DNA of 64,000 bases from Pseudomonadota bacterium (GTDB lineage: Bacteria > Pseudomonadota > Gammaproteobacteria > Burkholderiales > Burkholderiaceae_C). The translations under genes and the position numbers were made by a program. The notes under the pieces were generated by a model that was not told the origin of the DNA, did no database searches, and was given only the letters and a program-made list of their open reading frames with translations. The stretch's first letter is position 1, and each line of letters begins with the position of its first letter. Shown in pieces: positions 16,410-24,928 of this stretch. The DNA lies in assembly GCA_021845505.1 (NCBI GenBank), contig JAJZVU010000008.1, forward strand, positions 1 through 64,000. The letters run 5' to 3'.

Positions 16410-17240
16410 TCAATGCGGCAGCCACAGCGCCAGCAGGCCGAAGGCCACGCAATACACCCCGAAGGGGCGCAGCGCGCGGATCTCATGGCCGCGGAACCAG
16501 CGCATCAGGAACCAGGTCGACAGCCATGCGCACAGTCCCGACAGCAAGCCGGCCAGCAGCACCGCATCGAGCAGCCCGGCAGGCAGGCTGGCGTGCAGCA
16601 GCTTGGGCACCTCGAGCAGTCCGGCGGCGGCGATGATCGGGGTGGCCAGCAGGAACGAAAGCCGCGCCGCGGCCTCGTATTCCAGCCCGACGCCCAGCCC
16701 CGCCACCAGCGTCGCTCCCGAGCGCGAGAAACCGGGGATCAGCGCAAGCGCCTGCGCCGCGCCGACCAGCAGCGCACGCCCGAAGCTCAGCCGCGCCAGA
16801 TCGCCGCTGGCGCGCCGGTTCTTCAGCCGGTCGCCTGCGATCAGCAGCACGCCGTTGAGCACCAGCGCGACCGCGGCGAACGCGAACCCCCCGAACAGGT
16901 CGCGGATGCGGTGCGCCAGCAGCAGGCCGAGCAGCCCGGCCGGAATGCTGCCGGCGACCAGCAGCCACAGCGTGCGCGCCTGTTCGTTTCCGGTTCCGCC
17001 ACGCGCGCGCAGCCAGCCACCGATCAGCGCGATCCAGTCGCGGCGGAAATACAACAGCAGCGCGGTGGCAGTCCCCAGGTGCAGCACGACGACAAAGGGA
17101 AGGAACCATTCGGCCTCGCGGTCGATCGGCCAGTGGGCCAGCGCGGGCACGAGGATGCTGTGGCCGAGGCTGGAAATCGGGAAGAGTTCGGTCACCCCCT
17201 GCAGGGCGGCCATCGCCAGCAGGTACAAGCTCTGATGCAT
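16410..17240 (-). CDS. uppP: Undecaprenyl-diphosphatase
   Basis: A 276-residue multi-pass inner-membrane enzyme that dephosphorylates undecaprenyl diphosphate to recycle the lipid carrier used by MraY and MurG, both of which are encoded in this window. The two BacA/UppP signatures are present: QGVTELFPISSLGH near the N-terminus and PGFSRSGAT in the middle. The ATG at 17240 has GGAG 5 nt upstream. It is convergent with the response regulator gene (27-bp gap) and divergent from the cytochrome genes. Confidence 0.96.
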   Translation of the reverse strand: MHQSLYLLAMAALQGVTELFPISSLGHSILVPALAHWPIDREAEWFLPFVVVLHLGTATALLLYFRRDWIALIGGWLRARGGTGNEQARTLWLLVAGSIPAGLLGLLLAHRIRDLFGGFAFAAVALVLNGVLLIAGDRLKNRRASGDLARLSFGRALLVGAAQALALIPGFSRSGATLVAGLGVGLEYEAAARLSFLLATPIIAAAGLLEVPKLLHASLPAGLLDAVLLAGLLSGLCAWLSTWFLMRWFRGHEIRALRPFGVYCVAFGLLALWLPH

Positions 17241-17581
17241 AAGGACTCCGTGGGGCACGCGGGATGGATCGAGGGACCTGCCGCCGGCGATGGCCGGGCC
17301 GGCGCGGCGCCCAGCGGACATTCTTGCAGCTTTGTCCCGGCCGGCGGCCCGGCTCGGCGACCGCGCGGGCGCGGCGCGATTGCGCGCGCCGGCGTCTGCG
17401 CGCCGTCAAAGTGCGGTGCGATCCCGGGTAACCGGGAGCGTCCGGGCGGTCCCCGGGGTGGCCGGCTCCCTATAATCGCAGTCCTCGACCTCCCCCAGTG
17501 CCGTGGCGGACTCCCCGCAGAGGGCCGGCGCGCGGCTGCGAGGCGCTCCTTCCGTCCATCTCCAACCGAGTCAAGCCCGCG
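17241..17581. other. Divergent intergenic region between uppP and the cytochrome genes
   Basis: These 341 bp carry no credible gene. A perfect -10 hexamer TATAAT lies at 17471-17476 on the plus strand, but the bases 17 bp upstream (GGTCCC) are not a recognisable -35, so an activator may be needed. A short inverted repeat CCCGG-gtaa-CCGGG upstream is a possible operator. The cytochrome mRNA would have a leader of about 100 nt. Confidence 0.55.
17471..17476 (+). promoter_or_regulatory. Candidate -10 box for the cytochrome c genes
   Basis: TATAAT stands out in an otherwise very GC-rich intergenic stretch, 106 bp before the first cytochrome ATG. No -35 match is seen at 16-18 bp, so this is a partial promoter call. 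Confidence 0.45.
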
Positions 17582-17914
17582 ATGAAAAAGCTGATCTTTG
17601 CCGTCACGCTCCTGCTTGCCGCCGGCGCCCAGGCCCAGAACGTCATCGGGAACGCGGCAGCCGGCAAGAACGACGTGTTCATGTGTGAGGGTTGCCACAA
17701 TTCCAGCGGCTACCGCGTCGCCTTTCCGGAGGTGTACAGGGTGCCGATGCTCAACGGCCAGAATGCCGGGTACATCGAGCAGGCGCTGAAGGAATACCGC
17801 AGCGGTGCGCGCAACAACCAGACCATGCGCGCGATCGCCAGCTCGCTGACCGACCAGGAAATCGCCGACATCGCGGCCTTCTACTCCCAGCCCCGGGCGG
17901 GCGGCACCAATTGA
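17582..17914 (+). CDS. Periplasmic c-type cytochrome, first of a pair
   Basis: A 110-residue precursor with a clear Sec signal peptide (MKKLIFAVTLLLAAGAQAQ) and one haem-binding CEGCH motif near residues 35-39. A downstream methionine (NNQTMRAIAS) is a plausible sixth ligand. The C-terminal helix SLTDQEIADIAAFY is typical of class I cytochromes c. With its neighbour it resembles the two halves of a dihaem cytochrome c4, split in two genes. Electron partners are unknown. The next gene begins 11 nt after the stop. Confidence 0.88.
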   Translation: MKKLIFAVTLLLAAGAQAQNVIGNAAAGKNDVFMCEGCHNSSGYRVAFPEVYRVPMLNGQNAGYIEQALKEYRSGARNNQTMRAIASSLTDQEIADIAAFYSQPRAGGTN

Positions 17915-17925
17915 GGAACGTGCTC

Positions 17926-18309
17926 ATGAATACCCTGTTCGCCCGTCTGTCCCTGCTCGGCGTGGCTGCCGCCCTCGCCGGCCTGAGCACCGCGCACGCC
18001 TCCGACCTGAAGAAGGGCGAGGCGCTGGTCCAGCAAGGAGGCTGCATCGCCTGCCACGGCGCGGGCCTGGCCAAGCCGGTGTCGCCGGACTATCCGATCA
18101 TCGCAGGCCAGCCCGAGTCCTATCTGTTCCACGCGATGCAGCAGTACCAGGCCAAGCACCAGACCCCGCTGTATGGACGGTCCAACCCCATCATGGCCGG
18201 CATGGTCGCGCGTTTCGATTCGCGCCAACTGCAGGATATCGCCGCCTATGTGTCCAGCCTGAAGAGCCCGCTGTACGAGCCCGACCTGGCGCGCGACCCG
18301 CGCCCCTGA
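17926..18309 (+). CDS. Periplasmic c-type cytochrome, second of a pair
   Basis: A 127-residue precursor with a signal peptide (cleavage probably after THAS) and a single haem motif CIACH near residues 42-46. The pattern YPIIAGQPESYLFHAMQQY and the C-terminal helix DSRQLQDIAAYVSSL resemble one half of cytochrome c4. A methionine in NPIMAGM may be the axial ligand. The ATG at 17926 is chosen; an in-frame GTG lies 6 nt earlier. It is probably co-transcribed with the first cytochrome, and a rho-independent terminator follows 16 nt after the stop. Confidence 0.88.
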   Translation: MNTLFARLSLLGVAAALAGLSTAHASDLKKGEALVQQGGCIACHGAGLAKPVSPDYPIIAGQPESYLFHAMQQYQAKHQTPLYGRSNPIMAGMVARFDSRQLQDIAAYVSSLKSPLYEPDLARDPRP

Positions 18310-18325
18310 CCGCAAACCGGCGCGA

Positions 18326-18349
18326 GCCGCCCACCCGGGCGGCTTTTTT
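18326..18349 (+). terminator. Rho-independent terminator after the cytochrome pair
   Basis: The stem GCCGCCC (18326-18332) / GGGCGGC (18337-18343) has a 4-nt loop ACCC, followed by six T residues at 18344-18349. Confidence 0.9.
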
Positions 18350-18466
18350 GTCCCCGCGGCGGGCTGGCGCCGGCGCGCCGGGCGTTGCCGCGGCGGCTGC
18401 GGGCTGCGGATAATCGGGTCGGTGCCGGCCGCGAGCCGGAGTGCCCAGCCAACCAGGAGACAGCCG

Positions 18467-18652
18467 ATGCCATCGATACGGGTCGATATGTTCGAAGGGC
18501 GCAGCCCCGAGCAGAAGAAGCAACTGGTCGAGGCGATCACTCGCGCGGTGGTCGACACCCTGCAGTGTTCCCCCGAAGCCGTGGACATCCTGCTCAACGA
18601 GGTCTCGCGCAGCCACTGGGCGACCGCCGGCAAGCTGTGGAGCGAGCGATGA
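18467..18652 (+). CDS. 4-oxalocrotonate tautomerase family enzyme
   Basis: A 61-residue protein beginning MPSIRVDMFEGRS. After removal of Met1 the N-terminal proline would be the general base of 4-OT family tautomerases. The length and the EQKKQLVEAITRAVVDTL helix fit the family. A ribosome site AGGAGA ends 6 nt before the ATG. No catechol meta-cleavage genes surround it, so the natural substrate cannot be assigned. The stop overlaps the next ATG (ATGA at 18649-18652). Confidence 0.9.
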   Translation: MPSIRVDMFEGRSPEQKKQLVEAITRAVVDTLQCSPEAVDILLNEVSRSHWATAGKLWSER

Positions 18653-19161
18653 GCGGGGGGCCGCGCCGGGCGGCGCGCGCCGCGCTCGCCGCCGGGCTGC
18701 TGTGCGGCGCCGCGGCGCCGGCGCTGGCGGCGCAGCCGCTGGCCGTCCCGGTGCAGCGCCTGAGCCTGGAAAGCGCGCTGAAGGCGGCCCAGGCCGCGCT
18801 GGCCAAGTGCCGTGCGCTGGGGCTGCAGGTGGGGGTCACGGTGGTGACCCGCGACGGCCAGCCGCAGGTCATGCTGCGCGATGTGCTGGCCCCCGAACTC
18901 ACGCTGCGGGTGAGTCGGCTCAAGGCCTATACCGCCGCGTCGTTCGATGCCCCCACCTCGCGGCTGCAGGCCCGCGGCCAGGGCGCGCTGGCGCACGTGC
19001 CCGGGCTGCTGTTCGCCGCCGGTGCGGTGCCCATCCATGCCGCCGGCAGCCTGTTCGGCGCCATCGGGGTCAGCGGAGCGCCCGCGGGGTCGACCGACGA
19101 GACCTGCGCCCGTGCCGGGGCCGCGGCGATCGAGAGCGACCTGGAAATGATGCAACCCTGA
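18649..19161 (+). CDS. Secreted GlcG/HbpS-like (DUF336) protein
   Basis: A 170-residue precursor with a signal peptide ending near ALAAQP. The mature part matches the GlcG/HbpS fold: LESALKAAQAALAKCRALG, VVTRDGQPQVMLRD, KAYTAASFDAPTS and a late GGVPI-like AGAVPIHAAGSLFGAIGVSGA. Some members bind haem or cobalamin; others have unknown roles. It is coupled to the tautomerase by a 4-nt overlap. Its closeness to the cytochromes makes a haem- or redox-related role possible, but that is inference. Confidence 0.82.
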   Translation: MSGGPRRAARAALAAGLLCGAAAPALAAQPLAVPVQRLSLESALKAAQAALAKCRALGLQVGVTVVTRDGQPQVMLRDVLAPELTLRVSRLKAYTAASFDAPTSRLQARGQGALAHVPGLLFAAGAVPIHAAGSLFGAIGVSGAPAGSTDETCARAGAAAIESDLEMMQP

Positions 19162-19304
19162 GGGTTTTCGGTGCCCACGGCGTGGCAAGCACGGCTGCCT
19201 TGCATTCCTGAGACATAATATGCCGAGCCCGCGCCCGCCTGGGGCCGCCGGATTTACAAGCCGGCCGCCAGGCAGCATCATTCGAGGGTCTTCCGCAAGG
19301 CGCC

Positions 19305-21050
19305 ATGTCCACCGTCCTCCAAGCCTCGCCCCCCAACAGCCGTTCGCCCGTGCAACTGTCGGGCCTGGCAAATGCCCTGGTGCAGTCCGGGCATCTGGCG
19401 CGCGCCAGCGCCGAGCAAATCCAGAAGCGTGCGCTGGAAAATCGCGGCAGTTTCATCGGTGAACTGATCAACGGCGGCGGCATGGGGGCGTCGGAACTGG
19501 CGCACTGGATCAGCCGCACCTTCGCGCTGCCGCTGCTCGACCTCGACGCCTTCGACCCGGCGCGCATCCCGGCCGGCCTGATCGACTCGCAGATCATCAA
19601 GTCCTACAAGGTGCTGCCCCTGATCAAGCGGGGCAACAAGCTGGTCGTGGCGACCGCCGACCCGGCCGACCACGAGGCCGAGGACAAGATCAAGTTCCAG
19701 TCGCAGTCGGCGGTCGACCTGGTGGTCGTCGAGTACGACAAGCTGCAGCGCTGGATCGACCAGAACACCCAGAGCGCCAGCGCGCAGATCGCCGCGCTCG
19801 CCGGCGACGACTTCGACCTCGCCGACCTCGACGACGGCAGCGGCGACTCGGCGGCCGAGAAGGAACTGGCGGCCGACGTCGACGACGCCCCGGTCGTGCG
19901 CTTCCTGCAGAAGATGCTGGTCGACGCTGTCAACATGCGCGCGTCCGACCTGCATTTCGAACCCTACGAGAGTTTCTACCGGATCCGCTACCGGGTCGAC
20001 GGAGAATTGCGCGAAGTCGCGCAACCGCCGGTCGCCATCAAGGAAAAGCTCGCGTCGCGCATCAAGGTGATTTCCCGCCTGGATATCGCCGAGCGCCGCG
20101 TGCCGCAGGACGGGCGCATGAAACTGCGCTTCGGCCCCGACCGCGCGATCGATTTCCGTGTCAGCACGCTGCCGACGCTGCATGGCGAGAAAATCGTCAT
20201 CCGGATCCTGGATTCGTCGATGGCGAAGATGGGAATCGACAGCCTGGGCTACGAACCGGAGGAAAAGGAGCGGGTACTGCACGCCATCCGCCGGCCCTAC
20301 GGCATGGTGCTGGTCACCGGCCCCACCGGCAGCGGCAAGACGGTGTCGCTGTATTCCTACCTGAACCTGCTCAACCAGCCCGGGGTGAACATCGCCACCG
20401 CCGAGGATCCGGCGGAAATCAACCTGCCGGGAATCAACCAGGTCAATGTCAACGAAAAGGCCGGGCTGAATTTCGCCACCGCGCTGCGCGCGTTCCTGCG
20501 CCAGGATCCGGACATCATCATGGTCGGCGAGATCCGCGACCTGGAGACCGCCGACATCGCGATCAAGGCGGCGCAGACCGGCCACATGGTGTTCTCCACG
20601 CTGCACACCAACGATGCGCCGACCACGCTGACCCGCATGATGAACATGGGGGTGCCGGCGTTCAACATCGCCTCCAGCGTGATCCTGATCACCGCGCAGC
20701 GCCTGGCGCGCAAGCTGTGCACCCAGTGCAAGAGCCCGGCCGACGTGCCTGCCGCGGCGCTGCTCGAGGCCGGCTTCACCGAGTCCGACCTGGACGGAAG
20801 CTGGAAGCCGTTCAAGCCCGGCAAGTGCAGCGCCTGCGGCGGCACCGGCTACAAGGGACGGCTGGGGATCTACCAGGCCATGCCGGTCAGCGAGGCCATC
20901 CAGCGCATCATCCTGAACCACGGCACCGCGCTGGACATCGCGGCGCAGGCGCGCGCCGAGGGCGTGCGCACGCTGCGCGAGTCGGGCCTGGTCAAGGTAC
21001 GCCAGGGCCTGACATCGATCGAGGAAGTACTGGCGGTGACCAATGAATAA
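19305..21050 (+). CDS. pilB: Type IV pilus extension ATPase PilB
   Basis: A 581-residue secretion-type ATPase that powers pilus extension at the cytoplasmic face of the inner membrane. An N-terminal MshEN-like region (1-160) is followed by the ATPase core with Walker A GPTGSGKT, the Asp box, and Walker B IIMVGEIRD. A tetracysteine zinc site is visible as LCTQCK and CSACGGTGYKG near the C-terminus. The upstream 143 bp hold an AT-rich CATAATAT (19214-19221) that could be a -10, without a good -35. pilC begins 66 nt downstream. Confidence 0.96.
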   Translation: MSTVLQASPPNSRSPVQLSGLANALVQSGHLARASAEQIQKRALENRGSFIGELINGGGMGASELAHWISRTFALPLLDLDAFDPARIPAGLIDSQIIKSYKVLPLIKRGNKLVVATADPADHEAEDKIKFQSQSAVDLVVVEYDKLQRWIDQNTQSASAQIAALAGDDFDLADLDDGSGDSAAEKELAADVDDAPVVRFLQKMLVDAVNMRASDLHFEPYESFYRIRYRVDGELREVAQPPVAIKEKLASRIKVISRLDIAERRVPQDGRMKLRFGPDRAIDFRVSTLPTLHGEKIVIRILDSSMAKMGIDSLGYEPEEKERVLHAIRRPYGMVLVTGPTGSGKTVSLYSYLNLLNQPGVNIATAEDPAEINLPGINQVNVNEKAGLNFATALRAFLRQDPDIIMVGEIRDLETADIAIKAAQTGHMVFSTLHTNDAPTTLTRMMNMGVPAFNIASSVILITAQRLARKLCTQCKSPADVPAAALLEAGFTESDLDGSWKPFKPGKCSACGGTGYKGRLGIYQAMPVSEAIQRIILNHGTALDIAAQARAEGVRTLRESGLVKVRQGLTSIEEVLAVTNE

Positions 21051-21116
21051 GCGGCACGGAAGGGGTCGGGCGGCGGGCTGCGCCGAACGGGCAGGCACAG
21101 CGAGGAGGCGGAACCG

Positions 21117-22337
21117 ATGAGCACGGCCACGGTGCGAAGCGCCAAGGAATTCCTGTACGTCTGGGAAGGCAAGGACCGCCAGGGGCGGTTGCAGCGCGGC
21201 GAGATGCGCGCGGGCAGCGAGAACATCGTCAGCGCGTCGCTGCGCCGCCAGGGCATCCTGGTGACCAAGCTGAAGAAGCGCAAGATCGGCGGTACGCGAT
21301 CGATCAAGTCCAAGGACCTGACGACCTTCACCCGGCAGATGTCGACCATGCTGCGCGCCGGGGTGCCGCTGCTGCAGTCCTTCGACATCGTCGCCCGCAG
21401 CCACCCCAACCCGTCGATGGCGCGGCTGGTGGCCGACATCCGCGGCGACGTGGAGACCGGCACCAGCCTGTCGGCGGCGTTCCGCAAGTACCCCAAGTAC
21501 TTCGACCACCTGTACTGCAACCTGGTCGAGGCGGGCGAACAGGCCGGCATGCTGGAGTTGATCCTCGACCGCCTGGCGACCTACCAGGAAAAGACCCTGG
21601 CCATCCGGGGGAAGATCAAGTCGGCGCTGACCTACCCGATCGCGGTGATGATCGTCGCGATGATCGTCGTCACCATCATCATGCTGTTCGTCGTGCCGAC
21701 CTTCAAGGACGTGTTCTCCCAGTTCGGTGCCGAGCTGCCCGGCCCGACGCTGATGGTGATCGCGATGTCGGACTTCTTCGTCCATTACTGGTACATCCTG
21801 GCGGCCGCGCTGGTGCTCGGGGGCTATTTCGGCTTCCAGAGCTGGAAGCGCTCCGAGCGCGTGCAGGAACTGGTCGATCGCGCGCTGCTGCGCCTGCCGG
21901 TGTTCGGCCCGCTGGTGCTCAAGGGCGCGCTGGCGCGCTGGACGCGAACCCTGTCGACCATGTTCGGCGCCGGCGTGCCGCTGGTCGAGGCGCTGGATTC
22001 GGTGGCCGGCGCGGCCGGCAACATCGTCTACCAGCGCGCCACCGAGAAGATCCAGCAGGAAGTCTCCACCGGCTCGAGCCTGACGCTGTCGATGCAGAGC
22101 AGCCGGGTGTTCCCGCCGCTGGTGCTGCAGATGGCGTCGATCGGCGAGGAGTCGGGCTCGCTCGATTCGATGCTGGCCAAGGTGGCGGACATCTACGAGG
22201 CCGAGGTCGACGACATGGTCAAGGCCCTGTCCAGCCTGCTCGAGCCGATCATCATCGTCGTGCTGGGGATCCTGATCGGCGGCCTGGTGATCGCGATGTA
22301 CCTGCCGATCTTCAACCTCGGCAAGGTGGTGGGCTGA
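21117..22337 (+). CDS. pilC: Type IV pilus inner-membrane platform protein PilC
   Basis: A 406-residue GspF/PilC protein. It has the characteristic duplicated T2SSF domains: the first contains TTFTRQMSTMLRAGVPLLQS and the second the matching WTRTLSTMFGAGVPLVEAL. Membrane segments lie near residues 170-195, 220-240 and 375-395. It connects PilB to the growing pilus. GAGGAGG 9 nt upstream supports the ATG at 21117. pilD follows after only 2 nt. Confidence 0.96.
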   Translation: MSTATVRSAKEFLYVWEGKDRQGRLQRGEMRAGSENIVSASLRRQGILVTKLKKRKIGGTRSIKSKDLTTFTRQMSTMLRAGVPLLQSFDIVARSHPNPSMARLVADIRGDVETGTSLSAAFRKYPKYFDHLYCNLVEAGEQAGMLELILDRLATYQEKTLAIRGKIKSALTYPIAVMIVAMIVVTIIMLFVVPTFKDVFSQFGAELPGPTLMVIAMSDFFVHYWYILAAALVLGGYFGFQSWKRSERVQELVDRALLRLPVFGPLVLKGALARWTRTLSTMFGAGVPLVEALDSVAGAAGNIVYQRATEKIQQEVSTGSSLTLSMQSSRVFPPLVLQMASIGEESGSLDSMLAKVADIYEAEVDDMVKALSSLLEPIIIVVLGILIGGLVIAMYLPIFNLGKVVG

Positions 22338-22339
22338 GC

Positions 22340-23203
22340 ATGGGGTGGGCGGCGCCCGCGGTCGGGACCGCCGCGGCGGCGGGCATGGCCGCGGTGTTCG
22401 GCCTGCTGGTCGGCTCCTTCCTCAACGTGCTGATCCTGCGTCTGCCGGTGATGCTCGAGCGCGGCTGGCGCAACGAGGCGCTGGCGATGCTCGATCTGCC
22501 GCCGGAGACCCACGAACCTTTCGACCTGCTGCGGCCGCGCTCGCGCTGCGGTGCCTGCGGCCACCCGATCGGCTGGTGGGAGAACATCCCGGTGCTGAGC
22601 TGGCTGCTGCTGCGCGGGCGCTGCTCGGCCTGCTCGACACGCATCTCGCCACGCTACCCGCTGGTGGAAATCGCCAGCGCCGTGCTGGCCGCGCTGGTGA
22701 TCGCGCAGCACGGAGTCAGCCCGTGGAGCGCGGGGCTGGTGGTGCTGGCCTGGGGCCTGCTCGCGCTGGCGGTGATCGACTTCGACACCACCCTGCTGCC
22801 CGACGGGCTGACCCTGCCGCTGCTGTGGCTGGGCCTGCTGCTGCAGGCCTGGCTGCACCCCGACCGCCTGCCCCAGGCCGTGGCCGGCGCGGCCATCGGC
22901 TATGGCAGCCTGTGGTGCGTGTACCAGGGGTTCCGGCTGCTGACCGGAAAGGAAGGCATGGGCTTCGGCGACTTCAAGCTGTTCGCCGTGCTGGGCGCGT
23001 GGTTCGGGCCGCTGGCCCTGCTTCCGATCATCGTGTTGTCGGCGCTGTGCGGGGCGGTTGTCGGCCTGAGCCTGCAATGGAGCGGGGTGATCGAGCGGGG
23101 CCGGGCCATTCCCTTCGGCCCCTTCCTGGCCTGTGCCGGGGTGCTCAACCTGTTCATCGGCCCGCGGCTGCTGGCCTGGACGCTGGGTGGCGGTGCGGGC
23201 TGA
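22340..23203 (+). CDS. pilD: Prepilin peptidase / N-methyltransferase PilD
   Basis: A 287-residue multi-pass aspartyl protease that cleaves prepilin leaders and methylates the new N-terminus. The cytoplasmic loop carries two CxxC pairs (CGACG and CSACS). The catalytic aspartates are in DFDTTLLPDG and in the GxGD-type motif GFGDFKLFA. Its 3' end overlaps the proposed coaE start. Position in pilB-pilC-pilD-coaE is conserved in beta- and gammaproteobacteria. Confidence 0.96.
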   Translation: MGWAAPAVGTAAAAGMAAVFGLLVGSFLNVLILRLPVMLERGWRNEALAMLDLPPETHEPFDLLRPRSRCGACGHPIGWWENIPVLSWLLLRGRCSACSTRISPRYPLVEIASAVLAALVIAQHGVSPWSAGLVVLAWGLLALAVIDFDTTLLPDGLTLPLLWLGLLLQAWLHPDRLPQAVAGAAIGYGSLWCVYQGFRLLTGKEGMGFGDFKLFAVLGAWFGPLALLPIIVLSALCGAVVGLSLQWSGVIERGRAIPFGPFLACAGVLNLFIGPRLLAWTLGGGAG

Positions 23204-23837
23204 CGCCGGCGACGCGCAGCCGGCGGCGCGGCGGCTGCGCATCGGGCTGACCGGGGGAATCGGCTCCGGCAAGTCGGCGTTCGCGCAGTTGCTGCAGCAA
23301 CTCGGCGCGGCGGTGGTCGACGCCGACGCCATCGCCCACCAGGTCACGGCGGCCGGCGGCGAAGCCATCGAGCCGATACGCCGCGCCTTCGGCGATGCGC
23401 TGATCGACGGCAGCGGCGCGCTCGAGCGCTCGCGCATGCGCGAGCTGGCCTTCGGCGACGCCGCGCAGCGCCTGCGGCTGGAAGCGATCCTGCACCCGCT
23501 GATCGGCGCGCGGCTGCGCGCGGCCGCGCGCGACCTGCCCGGCCCGTACCTGGTGCTGGTGGTGCCGCTGCTCGTCGAGTCGCTGGCGCGCTGGCGGCCC
23601 GCGGTGGACTGCATTGTCGTGGTCGACTGCCCGCCGCAGCAGCAGGTCGAGCGGGTGATGCAGCGCTCCGGCCTGTCCGCCGAACGGGTGCGCAGCATCA
23701 TGCGGGTGCAGGCCAGCCGCGAGCAGCGGCTGGCCGCCGCCGACGAGGTGGTGGACAATTCGGGCAGCCTGGAGGAGTTGCGCGAGCAGGCGCTGCGCCT
23801 GCACGAGCGCTGGCTGCGCTGGCGGCCGGCAATTTGA
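23193..23837 (+). CDS. coaE: Dephospho-CoA kinase
   Basis: A 214-residue P-loop kinase that catalyses the last step of CoA synthesis. Walker A is GLTGGIGSGKS near the N-terminus, followed by VVDADAIAHQV and the C-terminal DxVVDNSGS motif typical of CoaE. The start is ambiguous: GTG at 23193 or GTG at 23187, both within the end of pilD and without a strong ribosome site, which implies translational coupling. zapD begins 104 bp downstream. Confidence 0.93.
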   Translation: MRADAGDAQPAARRLRIGLTGGIGSGKSAFAQLLQQLGAAVVDADAIAHQVTAAGGEAIEPIRRAFGDALIDGSGALERSRMRELAFGDAAQRLRLEAILHPLIGARLRAAARDLPGPYLVLVVPLLVESLARWRPAVDCIVVVDCPPQQQVERVMQRSGLSAERVRSIMRVQASREQRLAAADEVVDNSGSLEELREQALRLHERWLRWRPAI

Positions 23838-23941
23838 AATCCTCCCGCACATCGATGACAATGGCCGCGAACCATGCCGGCATGCTGGCGGTCCGTTGAA
23901 CGGCAGCGACCCGCCAGCCACGCCCTGACCTGCACCGGCCC

Positions 23942-24694
23942 GTGATCCTGTACGAATACCCGCTGAACGAGCGCGTGCGCACCCTGCTCCGGCTGGAATA
24001 CCTGTTCCGCCGCAACGCCTTCCTGGTGCAGAGGGGGCACCCGTTCGACCACCACCACGCGCTGCTGTCGATGTTCGAGATCATGGACGTGACGACGCGC
24101 CAGGATCTCAAGGGTGAACTGCTCAAGGACCTGGAGCGCCAGCGCCAGCAATACCTGGGCTACCGCGGCAACCCGGCGGTGGCCGAGGGTGCGCTCGAGC
24201 AGGTGCTGGCCGAAATCGAGGCGGCGTTCCAGGGGCTCACCCAGCAGATGGGCAAGCCGGGGCAGGCGTTGCTGGAAAACGAGTGGCTGATGTCCATACG
24301 CAGCCGCGCGGGAATCCCCGGCGGGACCTGCGAATTCGACCTGCCGGCCTACTACGCCTGGCAGCACCTGCCGGAGGAGCAGCGGCGCGAGGACCTGATG
24401 CGCTGGATGGACGCCTTCGGCTCGCTGCCGATGGCGGTCGAACTGCTGCTGCGCCTGCTGCGCGACGGCGGCGTCGCCCACAAGAGCGTGGCCCAGTCGG
24501 GGTGCTACCAGCAGAACCTGGGCGGCCGCAGCTACCAGTTGCTGCGCCTGCGGGTCGACGGCACGCTGGGGGTGATCCCGGAGATCACCGGCCATCGCCT
24601 GATGGTTTCGGTGCGCTACATGCGTCCCGACGCCGACTGGAAGCTCAAGCCGGTGACCGGCGACGTGCAGTTCGAACTCGCGCTGTGCGCATGA
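23942..24694 (+). CDS. zapD: Cell division protein ZapD
   Basis: A 250-residue protein of the ZapD (YacF, DUF1342) family, which cross-links FtsZ protofilaments at the septum. Recognisable segments are ILYEYPLNERVRTLLRLE at the N-terminus, FDHHHALLSMFEI, and CEFDLPAYYAWQ with SVRYM and GDVQFELALC at the end. It begins with GTG at 23942. Its partner gene ftsZ is at 32189-33385. The stop overlaps the yacG ATG by 4 nt. Confidence 0.95.
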   Translation: MILYEYPLNERVRTLLRLEYLFRRNAFLVQRGHPFDHHHALLSMFEIMDVTTRQDLKGELLKDLERQRQQYLGYRGNPAVAEGALEQVLAEIEAAFQGLTQQMGKPGQALLENEWLMSIRSRAGIPGGTCEFDLPAYYAWQHLPEEQRREDLMRWMDAFGSLPMAVELLLRLLRDGGVAHKSVAQSGCYQQNLGGRSYQLLRLRVDGTLGVIPEITGHRLMVSVRYMRPDADWKLKPVTGDVQFELALCA

Positions 24695-24921
24695 CCGGGG
24701 CAGCCGACCCGCGCGCGCCGCGCATCGTGCGATGTCCCGCCTGCGGCGAGCCCGCGGCGTTTGCCGCCAGCAACCGGTGGCGACCGTTTTGCAGCGAGCG
24801 CTGCCGCAACGGCGACCTCGGCGCCTGGGCCAGCGAGAGCTACCGGGTCGCGGCGCAGCCCGATCCCGACGAAGCGGCGGACGCCGAACCGCCGGCCGCG
24901 ACCGCCCGGCCCAGGCACTGA
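24691..24921 (+). CDS. yacG: DNA gyrase inhibitor YacG (small zinc protein)
   Basis: A 76-residue protein with four cysteines, CPACG near residues 15-19 and FCSERCR around 34-39, spaced as in the YacG zinc finger. The GDLGAWASESYRV segment is also typical. E. coli YacG inhibits DNA gyrase by binding GyrB; that function is known for the family only. The ATG overlaps the zapD stop (ATGA). It is convergent with the Nudix gene, 7 bp away. Confidence 0.92.
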   Translation: MTGAADPRAPRIVRCPACGEPAAFAASNRWRPFCSERCRNGDLGAWASESYRVAAQPDPDEAADAEPPAATARPRH

Positions 24922-24928
24922 GGTCCCT

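Noticed and set aside
19183-19221. Sigma-54 promoter upstream of pilB
   Set aside because: TGGCA and TTGCA are present but the GG-to-GC distance is 18 bp instead of 12, so the consensus geometry fails.
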